A stretch of DNA of 64,000 bases from Maribellus luteus (GTDB lineage Bacteria > Bacteroidota > Bacteroidia > Bacteroidales > Prolixibacteraceae). The notes beneath the pieces were generated by a model. It saw only the letters and a program-made list of their open reading frames with translations. It made no database searches and was not told the origin of the DNA. The stretch spans positions 434,001 to 498,000 of the forward strand of contig NZ_QWGR01000001.1 of assembly GCF_003576475.1 (NCBI RefSeq). Reading direction: 5' to 3'. Below, piece after piece: positions 16,948 through 25,093 of this stretch. A program made the position numbers and the translations under genes. Position 1 is the stretch's first letter. The number at the start of each line of letters is the position of its first letter.

Positions 16948-18231
16948 ATGGACAAAAATGACAAACGTTATTTTTCATACATAAGTATCTTACGCGAAGA
17001 GCTTGTGCCGGCCATGGGTTGTACCGAACCGATTGCCATCGCATACGCCGCAGCCATGGCACGCAAGGTGCTCGACAAATTGCCCGAACGTGTTCAGATT
17101 GAAGCAAGCGATAACATCATCAAAAATGTAAAGAGCGTTGTGGTTCCGAATACCGGTAACCTTAAAGGGATTAAGGCAGCTGCCGTGGCTGGTATTGTTG
17201 CAGGCGACGCTGATAAGGTATTGGAAGTTATTTCAGATGTCGACGATGATGCGCGTAGAGCCATGGCTGATTATTTGTCAACCAAAGAGGTAACTGTTGT
17301 TGCATCGAAAAGTGGATTGATTTTCGACCTGATTGTTTCTGTTTACCACGGTAAGAATTCTGCTTCTGTTCAAATCTCGCATTATCATACAAATATCGTC
17401 CGGATTACAAAAGACGAGGAGGTGGTGTACCATACTCAGCCTTGTGACGATGTAAGCGCTGAAAATAACACCGATCGTTCATTGATGAACGTAAAAGACA
17501 TTCTTGATTTTGCCGTATCTGTAGAGCTATCGGAGGTAGAAGATCTTTTGCAGAGGCAAATCGATTGTAACTCGGCTATTGCCGAAAAAGGATTACACGG
17601 AAATTGGGGAGCCAATGTGGGGGCAGTATTGCTGCGCGCCTGGGACACCAATGATATAAAGGTAAGAGCAAAAGCAATGGCTGCTGCCGGTTCTGATGCC
17701 AGAATGAGTGGTTGCGAACTTCCTGTTGTAATTGTGTCGGGTAGCGGAAACCAGGGGCTTGCCGCTTCGGTTCCGGTGATCGAATATGCGAAGGAACTGA
17801 AGGTTGATCGGGAAACCTTGTACCGCGCGCTAATTGTCTCGAATCTTGTAACCATTCATCAGAAAACTGGCATTGGCCGCCTGTCTGCGTATTGCGGGGC
17901 CATCTCGGCGGGCGTTGGCGCCGGGGCCGGAATTGCCTGGTTGCATGGTGGCGGTTTTAAAGAAGTGGCTCATACCATTGTTAATGCTTTGGCCATTGTA
18001 TCGGGAATAGTATGTGACGGAGCCAAACCATCGTGTGCCGGAAAAATTGCCACTGCAGTGGAAGCCGGCATCTTAGGCTTTCATATGTATAAAAACGGAC
18101 AACAGTTTTACGGCGGTGATGGAATTATTCAGAAAGGTGTTGAAAATACGATTCAAAGTATTGGCCGCCTTGGCCGCATCGGGATGAAAGAAACTGATAA
18201 AGAGATCATTCGTATCATGTTGGGAGAATAA
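16948..18231 (+). CDS. L-cysteine desulfidase / serine dehydratase-like (UPF0597, YhaM/CyuA type)
   Basis: Cytosolic iron-sulfur enzyme of the UPF0597 family, which degrades L-cysteine to pyruvate, ammonia and sulfide. 427 residues from the chosen start. Visible: EELVPAMGCTEPIAIAYAAA near the N-terminus, GSGNQGLAAS, and Cys residues in YCGA, GIVCDGAKPSCAGK that would hold the Fe-S cluster. The ATG at 16948 gives the usual family N-terminus; in-frame ATGs at 16885/16888 would add a Cys-rich stretch (RCECACL). An open frame even reaches 16822 but that lies before the probable promoter. A second serine-deaminase-type enzyme is at 32205-33422. Confidence 0.87.
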   Translation: MDKNDKRYFSYISILREELVPAMGCTEPIAIAYAAAMARKVLDKLPERVQIEASDNIIKNVKSVVVPNTGNLKGIKAAAVAGIVAGDADKVLEVISDVDDDARRAMADYLSTKEVTVVASKSGLIFDLIVSVYHGKNSASVQISHYHTNIVRITKDEEVVYHTQPCDDVSAENNTDRSLMNVKDILDFAVSVELSEVEDLLQRQIDCNSAIAEKGLHGNWGANVGAVLLRAWDTNDIKVRAKAMAAAGSDARMSGCELPVVIVSGSGNQGLAASVPVIEYAKELKVDRETLYRALIVSNLVTIHQKTGIGRLSAYCGAISAGVGAGAGIAWLHGGGFKEVAHTIVNALAIVSGIVCDGAKPSCAGKIATAVEAGILGFHMYKNGQQFYGGDGIIQKGVENTIQSIGRLGRIGMKETDKEIIRIMLGE

Positions 18232-18512
18232 AAACTGCTCGGGTTATTTCCGGGTACAAAGCCTGGGCCTGACGGAATTTTGATTGGAACCATTTCCAAT
18301 TACAGTTCAATGTTTTACTTCCAAATTCGTCAACAAATCTGATTCATACGCTAAAAATCATTTCACTCGATTGGTTTGCCCTGGTCGATAAATAATCTTG
18401 TTTAGTTTCACAACTATCCTATGTTTTAACCGTATACGATGTGCTGATTTGCCTTCTGATTCAGCGTTTTCTCTGAAATTATCCTTTGTCGAATCTTTAA
18501 AATAAATTCATT

Positions 18513-19094
18513 ATGAAAAAGATTGCTTTTGTAGTGTTTTTTGCATTGCTGAGTATGAGCACAATGGGACAGGATGGTGAGCGGAAAGGGTATATCGGAA
18601 TGATGATCGGTCCCTCATTTCCTTACGGAAGTTTTGCGGGTAGCGAACAGTATTCGGATGGTTTTGCTGGAACCGGCGTAAACATTAGCCTCTTGAATTT
18701 TGGATACAAGCTTTGGGGGAATGTGGGAATTACCGCAGGATGGTTTGGTATTGCAAATCCGATCGACCAAATGAGTGTCGATGGAATGTGGAGTGCCGGA
18801 GCTTTAATGGCTGGCCCGCTCTTTTCTGTTCCGTTAAGCGATAAATTTGACCTGGACTTCAAGGGGATGTTTGGTTTTGTTCTGCTCAGAAGAAGCTTTG
18901 ACTATTCCGAAACAGCTGAAGCTACAGGCTCTGGTTACGAAGCGGGAATAATGCTGCGCTATAATTTTATTCAAAAATGGTGCTTAATGATGAACCTGGA
19001 GACTTTTAACACGCGTTTGGATATTCAGCGAGACGAGGACCCACGGGTGTCAGTAATTAATTTGTCATTTGGTATTGCATACCGATTAAAATAA
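18513..19094 (+). CDS. Outer-membrane beta-barrel protein
   Basis: 193 residues: signal peptide about 1-19 (ending STMGQ), then alternating hydrophobic strands with Gly and aromatic residues and a C-terminal strand SVINLSFGIAYRLK typical of small eight-strand barrels. No enzymatic motif. Preceded by 280 bases without recognisable features. Function unknown. Confidence 0.78.
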   Translation: MKKIAFVVFFALLSMSTMGQDGERKGYIGMMIGPSFPYGSFAGSEQYSDGFAGTGVNISLLNFGYKLWGNVGITAGWFGIANPIDQMSVDGMWSAGALMAGPLFSVPLSDKFDLDFKGMFGFVLLRRSFDYSETAEATGSGYEAGIMLRYNFIQKWCLMMNLETFNTRLDIQRDEDPRVSVINLSFGIAYRLK

Positions 19095-19113
19095 GCCGGA
19101 AAAGCAGGTTGCA

Positions 19114-20034
19114 CTATGCTTTCCCATTAAGCTTTTTCTTTTCCTTTTTGGTCATCTCCAACTCCCGAATTTCTTTGGGGTGAGCAACGGTGTACTCCGT
19201 GTTTATTTTCAGCGAATGGGAGTCGGCATTCGATAAATGAAATTTGGGACTTAAAAAAATGTAGTCGCTGGAAAATAAACGATTGTAATAAACAGCCACA
19301 ATTAATTCATCCGATATTGAATCGAGGCAGGAAAATACCTCGCCCGGGTAGATGGTCTGATTAAGTTTTAGTGGCTTCTTATCGCTTGTTGCATTAAAAT
19401 AAGTTGCGAGGGTTCCGTCTTCGTGGAGCAAGGTAACATAAGAGTATCCTTTCTCTGGTCCATCTTTCGCTCCGTCTTTTAAGTTTGAAAAAATATCCAC
19501 CACAACACCTTTTCTGGCGGCGCATATCCCTTGCCCCGGAACCGCACGAAAAGCATAAAAAAATCCATCCTCTTTATTGGGAATTACAGAGAGTGCCTGA
19601 TCGGAGGTATCGACTTTCTGCGGAACGGCTGATTCTCCTTCGCAAAACGGAAGCAGATAGGGAAAATCGAGGTTTACATCAGCAAGGGGATTCGAAGGAT
19701 ACACTTTAAACTCGAACGGAAACCGGGGGAGGTTTCGCTCGTGCGATTGTTCCAAAACGAATAGATCGGTAAAACCGGGAGGAATTTTTTTTACGTAAGG
19801 CTGTTTCTCGAAAAAGGAAAGTCTGCTGACTTCTTTGAAATTTATATGAATGAATACAGGGTATTCAGCTTGGTTGTATGCACTGAAAAAGGTGCTGTTT
19901 CTGTTTTGGTTGTAGGAAAGGCGGATTTGAACTTTTTCGGCCTCAATAAAATTTATTTCGGGCAAATATTGGTTTTGCGCAAAAGTCTCTATCGAAAAAA
20001 GAAGCAGAACGATCAGTACAAATCTTTGGGCCAT
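19114..20034 (-). CDS. Secreted protein with degenerate M23 (LytM-like) domain
   Basis: 306 residues, signal peptide about 1-19 (ETFAQ). Residues about 155-245 follow the course of an M23 peptidase domain: YAFRAVPGQGICAARKGVVVDI, YSYVTLLHEDGTLATYFN, LNQTIYPGEVFSC. However the metal ligands are missing: there is no HxxxD before the GICAARKG segment and the HLHF segment is replaced by LIVAVYYN. It is therefore likely a non-enzymatic LytM-type protein, perhaps an activator or binder of cell-wall enzymes. Converges with the barrel gene (20-bp gap). Confidence 0.65.
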   Translation of the reverse strand: MAQRFVLIVLLLFSIETFAQNQYLPEINFIEAEKVQIRLSYNQNRNSTFFSAYNQAEYPVFIHINFKEVSRLSFFEKQPYVKKIPPGFTDLFVLEQSHERNLPRFPFEFKVYPSNPLADVNLDFPYLLPFCEGESAVPQKVDTSDQALSVIPNKEDGFFYAFRAVPGQGICAARKGVVVDIFSNLKDGAKDGPEKGYSYVTLLHEDGTLATYFNATSDKKPLKLNQTIYPGEVFSCLDSISDELIVAVYYNRLFSSDYIFLSPKFHLSNADSHSLKINTEYTVAHPKEIRELEMTKKEKKKLNGKA

Positions 20035-20114
20035 TTTTTTTCTTTGAAAAACGTAAATGCACTGCCACTTATTGTTTTATGATAAATGATATAATTGGTG
20101 TCAGGGTAATTCTT

Positions 20115-20291
20115 ACAGATTGCTTCTTCGTCCGTCAGTTGACGGACGGATCGCAATGACGGCCAACTCGAGGGTTTTATGCGGGGATGGGTTGATTAGC
20201 GGCATTGCCGCTAATCAACCCATCCCCGTATGGCTAACTGTCTGACAACATAATTATTGCGATCCTGAATCTATCGGAAGAAGCAATCTGT
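20115..20291. mobile_element. 177-bp nested palindromic (MITE/REP-like) element
   Basis: Outer arms ACAGATTGCTTCTTC (20115-20129) and GAAGAAGCAATCTGT (20277-20291) are perfect inverted repeats; a second pair GGATCGCAAT (20148-20157) / ATTGCGATCC (20256-20265) is nested inside. The left arm carries the palindrome GTCCGTCA GT TGACGGAC (20130-20147). In the centre 22 bases (20182-20203) pair perfectly with 20207-20228 around a 3-base loop. TCTT flanks both ends (20111-20114, 20292-20295), possibly a 4-bp target duplication. No coding capacity. Confidence 0.75.
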
Positions 20292-20330
20292 TCTTTTGTA
20301 AATATTTTACCTGGCCAACAGAGGTCTTAA

Positions 20331-21578
20331 TTATAAAGATTCGTTCTCTTTTTCTTTTTTGAGTTCTTCCACAAATGGCATTAAATGATCTACGTGCACA
20401 TGTTCCATCATTACGATTTTGTACCAGCGGGCATTGTTGTTGTGCTGATCGGGTACAAGCCCGTATTTATGGGCCAGTTCGGGCTTGATGTGTTTCGCAC
20501 GGATGGTTACAATGTTGGAACTTGGGTGACGATAGAAGTCAATCCCGATGTCATTCAGCTGCCTGCACAGCCAGTTGGTGCGGTAATTAAGAATATGAAT
20601 TTTCTCAAACCAGTCGTGCGGACCATAGGTTTGCAGGATCATCCAAACGGCAATGGCATTGGCGCCCGAGCGGCTTCCGATAAGCGTTGCATCCAGTCCG
20701 TGTACATATTGTGCCTCGTTGGTAAATACATAATCGATAAGGCCTTTCCGGGCCACAAAAATACCTGTGCCAAACGGCGCCTGTACCATTTTGTGGGCAT
20801 CGAGTGTTACCGAGCTAATGTGCGGGTTTTTAAACGTCATTCGATCGTTGTCGGTACTGAAGGGATAAACAAAGCCTCCAAATGCGCCGTCGATATGGAT
20901 TTTGAAATCAACACCGGCAGCCTCCAGTGTTTCCGAAAAGATGGTAACATCGTCAACCGATCCAAACATGGTGGTCATCATGTTGGCTACCACAATAAAA
21001 TATTTCTTCCCGTTTGAAATGGCTTTCGAAATGCTTGCTGTTGCCTCTTGTCGGGTGACTTCCCGGGTGTCGTCGGTAACCGGAACCTCCACAAGATCCA
21101 GGTTCAGCAGATTGGCGGCTTTGTGCATCGAGTAGTGTGAATCTTCGGAACAAAGAATACAAATCTCATTGTAGGCAGCCCCGTGGTTTCTTTTAAAAAG
21201 GTTCCGGTAGATCCATATGGACTGAATGTTGGCCTCGGTGCCGCCCGAAGCTACATATCCGTCGTACTGTCCGGCCGGACACAGTAAAATATCTTCGGCC
21301 ACAATCCCGATCAGTTCTTTTTCCAGCTTCTGGGTGCCCGCAAAAAAAGGCTCCGATTCGCCCATTGTATGGCATCCAATGTGGTTGGGGTTGTCTACCA
21401 TTGTTTTTAGAAAAGGCGCATTGTTCTGAAAAGCAGCGTCTCTGTTAAATACGGTCTCATCGAGGTGAGAGGCCGGAATTCCGAGGATGGTTCGTTCGTG
21501 GTAATCGACGTTCTGGTTCAGCGCTTCATCCACGCGTTGGTTGATTTCGTTTCGGGTTAGTTTTTTCCAGTATTGCAT
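20331..21578 (-). CDS. PLP-dependent group II amino acid decarboxylase
   Basis: 415 residues, fold type I PLP enzyme of the glutamate/tyrosine/aspartate decarboxylase group. Visible: YVASGGTEANIQSIWIYRN (PLP phosphate), HIDGAFGGFVYPFS (Asp contacting the PLP ring), and the Schiff-base lysine in SVTLDAHKMVQAPFGTG. Substrate cannot be decided between acidic and aromatic amino acids. Stand-alone gene, bounded downstream by the palindromic element at 20115-20291. Confidence 0.88.
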   Translation of the reverse strand: MQYWKKLTRNEINQRVDEALNQNVDYHERTILGIPASHLDETVFNRDAAFQNNAPFLKTMVDNPNHIGCHTMGESEPFFAGTQKLEKELIGIVAEDILLCPAGQYDGYVASGGTEANIQSIWIYRNLFKRNHGAAYNEICILCSEDSHYSMHKAANLLNLDLVEVPVTDDTREVTRQEATASISKAISNGKKYFIVVANMMTTMFGSVDDVTIFSETLEAAGVDFKIHIDGAFGGFVYPFSTDNDRMTFKNPHISSVTLDAHKMVQAPFGTGIFVARKGLIDYVFTNEAQYVHGLDATLIGSRSGANAIAVWMILQTYGPHDWFEKIHILNYRTNWLCRQLNDIGIDFYRHPSSNIVTIRAKHIKPELAHKYGLVPDQHNNNARWYKIVMMEHVHVDHLMPFVEELKKEKENESL

Positions 21579-21813
21579 ATAAAATTATTTTGCAGCTTGT
21601 AATTCAGGCAAATGTACTTTTTGTCGGTTTTTGATTCAATGATTTACACCGCAAAAATTGAATAAAATTACGTTGATCCAGAAATGCAGGGTGAATTTTA
21701 CACGGAAAATGCCCTTAAATTATAGTTCAAACCAGAAATGCATTGATTACTACCTTCATTTCGAAAGTAATTTTTATTTCACGCTGATTGCGCTGATTAC
21801 CGCAAATTTTATT
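21579..21813. other. Leader-side non-coding stretch before IS element
   Basis: Between the PLP decarboxylase start and the IS200-type element. AT-rich; includes the left part of repeat R1 (about 21783-21813). A frame at 21658-21855 reads across repeat and IS end, so not a gene. Confidence 0.5.
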
Positions 21814-22376
21814 ATAATCGTTAAAACCACCTCCTTCGGGGGTGGTGATGTTTAATTGGCTAAGCCTGAAAATTATTTAACTTCGTTACATGAGTAATTT
21901 CAAGAAATTAAATCATGTAATTTACAGGTGTACCTACCATGTAGTATGGACACCCAAGTATCGATTTCGTGTTCTTGAAGGTCTTGTAAAGGAGCTTCTT
22001 CATCATGACATTCCGATGTTGTTGGAATGGAAATCTTGTGAAATGATCGAGATGAATGTTCAAAAGGATCATGTACACCTGATTTTGAGTGTTCCACCGA
22101 AGATCTCGATATCGCAACTAATGGGAATTTTGAAAGGCAAAACAGCCATTAAGATTTTCAAAAGTTATCCTCAGTTGCGAACAAAACCATATTGGGGCAA
22201 TCACTTTTGGTCAAAAGGCTATTGTGTTGACACAATTGGTCTTGACGAAGACAAGATCAAGAAATACGTGAAATATCAAGAAGATCAAGAACGTATTGAA
22301 GAGCAACAACGGCTCAACTTTGGCCCCTTATAGGGGCCTTCTAGTAAGTCCACCTTCTTTGAGGGTGGATTCTTTA
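21814..22376 (+). mobile_element. IS200-type insertion sequence (tnpA only)
   Basis: About 560 bases. Subterminal hairpins characteristic of IS200/IS605 single-strand transposition: left ACCACCTCC TTC GGGGGTGGT (21826-21846) and right TCCACCTT..GAGGGTGGA (22349-22369). One gene, tnpA; no tnpB. A further hairpin overlaps the tnpA stop (GGCCCCT TAT AGGGGCC, 22322-22338). There are no terminal inverted repeats or target duplications, as expected. The ends are set by alignment with the uninterrupted repeat copy at 6247-6445 and are good to a few bases. Confidence 0.85.
21890..22333 (+). CDS. tnpA: IS200/IS605 family transposase TnpA
   Basis: Y1 HUH single-strand transposase, 147 residues, complete. 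The HUH motif is HVH at residues 61-63 (KDHVHLILSVPP), and the catalytic Tyr is Y126 in KKYVKYQ, with Q130 as the usual metal-site helper. Typical N-terminus VIYRCTYHVVWTPKYR. All catalytic residues are present, so the copy may be active. Lies between the two end hairpins of the element. Confidence 0.96.
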   Translation: MSNFKKLNHVIYRCTYHVVWTPKYRFRVLEGLVKELLHHDIPMLLEWKSCEMIEMNVQKDHVHLILSVPPKISISQLMGILKGKTAIKIFKSYPQLRTKPYWGNHFWSKGYCVDTIGLDEDKIKKYVKYQEDQERIEEQQRLNFGPL

Positions 22377-22484
22377 ATTCAGCCCAATGGGTGATCATTT
22401 TCTGCGTAAATCAGCGTTATCTGTATGCCGGTAATTTCCGTTTGCCGAATGAAGGCATAAATCACTTCTTGTAGGCGTGGTTGT

Positions 22485-24092
22485 TTATTTGACTGCTTCA
22501 AAAAGCAATTTTACTTCCGGGTCTAATTCAATATCGCGGATGTTTCCACTTACCTGTAAAACTTGTTGAGTGGTTGAGTCTGAAACATTAATCCGGAAGG
22601 TAGCAGAACCGCCATTTTTGTAGTCGAGTTTTACCTCAAGCGGAAAGCTGAAAAAAGCTTGCTTTTGAGTTTGTTTGATGTTTATTTCGATGGTTTTGTC
22701 CGAGGTTTGCTGCCAGCTCCAGTCAATAACGGGATGCCCGGCCTGCCGTAGCCATTGGTCAAAAAAGCTTTCGAGATTTTCACCAGAGGTTTCTTCCATC
22801 ACTTTTCTGAAATCGGAAGTAAGTGCCGTTTTATTTTGGTATTCACGGTAATAGTTTCTTAGCCCGGCAAAAAACACGTCGTCGCCCAGTTTGTGGCGCA
22901 ACATGTGTAAGAACCAGCTGGCTTTTTGGTACGAGTTGGCATTCAGCAACCGTATGTATTCGGTAACGGTGGTATCAATGATCGGGGCAGGATGACGGTG
23001 AAAATACCCAATTACCCGCGCGCGGTCTTTTTTCAGTCCGTTCCGGAACATTTCTTCGCCGTAAAAGTGCTGGTTGTAAACATGCGTGAGGTAAGTGGCA
23101 AAACCTTCGCTAAGCCAAACGTGGTGCCAGTTTTCCTCGGTGGCCGAATTTCCGAACCACTGATGCGCCACTTCGTGTGCAAACAAATCCTCCTGACTTT
23201 TGTCGGAGATGGCGCTGTTTTCGTTGTAAAAAATACAGCCGGCATTTTCCATTCCACCATAACGTGTTTTGGATTGAACATGCGCCAGCTTTTCATACGA
23301 ATAAGGTCCGATTGATGCCGAAAAGTATTCGAGCGCTTTTGTGCCGTAGCGGTAGTTGTGAAAACCCTTTTCCCGGTTTTCCTTAAATACCCATGAATTA
23401 ACCGGAATCTGGTTCCAAACGGTATCGTTTCCCACTACAAAATCGGCGGCGCCAAATACCATTACCTTGGTAGATAAAGGAACGTTTTCTTGCCAGTGAG
23501 TGAGTTTTTGACGATTTCCCAGCTTTTTCTCTTCAACGAGCTTGCCACTGGAGACGACTTTGTAATGACCGGGCGCTTTAACAACAAATTCAAGCGTGGC
23601 TTTATCCGAAGGATGATCGACGACAGGCAGCCAGAAATGCGCGCGGTTGGGCCAGTTATCGCCAAAAAAAGTGCGGTCTCCGTAACGGTTCTGGTCAATA
23701 ATCAGCCCGTCGGCCGGAACCCCGGAGTATTCGATGGTCAACTCAAGAGTTTCTCCTGCATTTATTTCTTTACCGGTATTGATAAGCAGCTGCTTTTTAG
23801 TTTGAATGAACTTCAGTTCTGCGGAATTTGCGAAAACTTTTTCCACGTTCATGCCCTTGCCGGAGGAGAAATCAAAAGCATCCAGATCGAGTTGGATTTC
23901 GCTGCCCGCTTTAAGAAAACGGATGAGGATAGTTGTTTTTCCGGCGATCCGGTCGTTGTCGTCATTGATCGTAATTTCAAAACGATAGTGCTGCACGTCA
24001 AGGCTTTCAGAACGCTGCTGGTGATTTTGGGCCTTTGCCTGAAATAGGGAAAAAGCAAAGCAGAGCAAAAACAGGATGGATGAAATGCGCAT
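22485..24092 (-). CDS. M1-family zinc metallopeptidase (aminopeptidase), exported
   Basis: 535 residues with a signal peptide about 1-22 (ending QAKAQ). Aminopeptidase N-like: N-terminal beta domain (about 30-230), exopeptidase motif GGMENAG at 279-285, zinc site HEVAH at 306-310 with E329 in LSEGFATY, and an incomplete C-terminal region, so shorter than classical 800-900 residue M1 enzymes but usual for the Bacteroidota two-domain type. It starts 1 base after the SDR gene stop, indicating one operon. Its TAA stop is at the edge of dispersed repeat R1. Confidence 0.92.
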   Translation of the reverse strand: MRISSILFLLCFAFSLFQAKAQNHQQRSESLDVQHYRFEITINDDNDRIAGKTTILIRFLKAGSEIQLDLDAFDFSSGKGMNVEKVFANSAELKFIQTKKQLLINTGKEINAGETLELTIEYSGVPADGLIIDQNRYGDRTFFGDNWPNRAHFWLPVVDHPSDKATLEFVVKAPGHYKVVSSGKLVEEKKLGNRQKLTHWQENVPLSTKVMVFGAADFVVGNDTVWNQIPVNSWVFKENREKGFHNYRYGTKALEYFSASIGPYSYEKLAHVQSKTRYGGMENAGCIFYNENSAISDKSQEDLFAHEVAHQWFGNSATEENWHHVWLSEGFATYLTHVYNQHFYGEEMFRNGLKKDRARVIGYFHRHPAPIIDTTVTEYIRLLNANSYQKASWFLHMLRHKLGDDVFFAGLRNYYREYQNKTALTSDFRKVMEETSGENLESFFDQWLRQAGHPVIDWSWQQTSDKTIEINIKQTQKQAFFSFPLEVKLDYKNGGSATFRINVSDSTTQQVLQVSGNIRDIELDPEVKLLFEAVK

Positions 24093-24093
24093 G

Positions 24094-24885
24094 TTACCAG
24101 ACCGTTTTTAAAATTCCACCATCCACAGCAAGGCTTACTCCGGTAATGTACGAGGCTGCCGGAGAAAGCAGAAAAGCACCTGCTTTCCCAAATTCTTCGA
24201 CAGTGCCATATCTGCCGAGGGGAATACTTGCTTCAAACTTTTCTTTCACTTGCTGTACGGTTGCTCCCGATTTTTCTGAAATATTTTGATCGAGGGCTTT
24301 TACCCGGTCGGTATCTATCCGGCCGGGAACCAGGTTGTTTACCCGGATATTTTGGGCAGCCAGCTCGTTCGACAGGCTTTTTACAAGGCTTGTAACTCCC
24401 GAACGAAAAACATTGGAAAGCAACAGTCCGTTGATGGGTTCTTTCACCGAGAGGGAAGTGATGGTGAGAATGGAGCCTCCGCCACCGGCATGCATCGCCG
24501 GAAGTACACCTCGAATAAGGCGAACGGCACTCATGAGCGTCAGGTTAAAGGCGGCTTCCCAATGTTGGTCGTCAAAGTCGTCGAAATTCCCGGGAGGCGG
24601 TCCGCCTGCGTTTACCACCAGTCCGTCGATTTGTTCAAAAGCTTGTGAAACATCAGATATCCAGTTTCGAATCGAATCCGGATCTGCCATATCTGCCACA
24701 GATGCATAAACGTTGGCCCCGGTTTCCGAACGGAGCTTTTCTGCCGCTTTCTCCACATCGGCTTCTGTACGGCTGGCAATGCAAACGTTGGCTCCGTTTC
24801 GGGCCAGTTCCTGAGCGATGCCAAATCCAAGCCCTTTGCTCGATGCGGCTACCATAAAAACTTTATCTTGTAGTTGTAAATCCAT
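24094..24885 (-). CDS. SDR-family oxidoreductase with atypical active site
   Basis: 263 residues, Rossmann SDR fold: ASSKGLGFGIAQELARNGANVCIASR (cofactor site; Arg after beta2 suggests NADP), LVVNAGGPPPG, and terminal AVDGGI. The usual catalytic YxxxK is not present: counting 13 residues from the Ser of TITS puts Ser at the Tyr position and Arg four residues later (LLSNVFRSG). This LSNxxR pattern defines a known SDR subgroup. Activity therefore uncertain. First gene of a two-gene operon with the M1 peptidase. Confidence 0.85.
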   Translation of the reverse strand: MDLQLQDKVFMVAASSKGLGFGIAQELARNGANVCIASRTEADVEKAAEKLRSETGANVYASVADMADPDSIRNWISDVSQAFEQIDGLVVNAGGPPPGNFDDFDDQHWEAAFNLTLMSAVRLIRGVLPAMHAGGGGSILTITSLSVKEPINGLLLSNVFRSGVTSLVKSLSNELAAQNIRVNNLVPGRIDTDRVKALDQNISEKSGATVQQVKEKFEASIPLGRYGTVEEFGKAGAFLLSPAASYITGVSLAVDGGILKTVW

Positions 24886-24959
24886 ACTTGCGAGTTTAAA
24901 GTTCAGCGTTCAATGTTCAAAGTCTGACCTTTCATGAATATGTTTTGTATTCCATCCCA

Positions 24960-25038
24960 TTAAAGCATTTTCGCATTCAAGCATTCATTCAATCCATCAA
25001 TCCATCAGTCCCTCACTCCTTCACTCCTTCACTCCCTC
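24960..25038. repeat. Low-complexity repeat tract
   Basis: Units CATTCAAG/CATTCATT then an 8-bp-period run (CAATCCAT, CAGTCCCT, CACTCCTT, CACTCCTT, CACTCCCT). Same style as the tract at 4640-4780. It runs directly into the frameshifted 3' end of the DUF2891 gene and would encode its last residues. Confidence 0.65.
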
Positions 25039-25093
25039 ATACTTTGCCAAGGCATACGTTGCAAAAGAGGCCAGCCAGTGTGCCCCGGCATAT

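Larger units (their letters stand above)
21783..22487 (+). repeat. Dispersed repeat R1, copy split by an IS200-type element
   Basis: Left part about 21783-21813 (GCTGATTGCGCTGATTA, CGCAAATTTTATT) and right part about 22377-22487 (GGGTGATCATTTTCTGCG, TATCTGTATGCCG, GCGTGGTTGTTTA) join to match 6247-6445. The right end of the repeat supplies the stop codon (TTA at 22485-22487 on the + strand) of the M1 peptidase gene. Confidence 0.75.
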
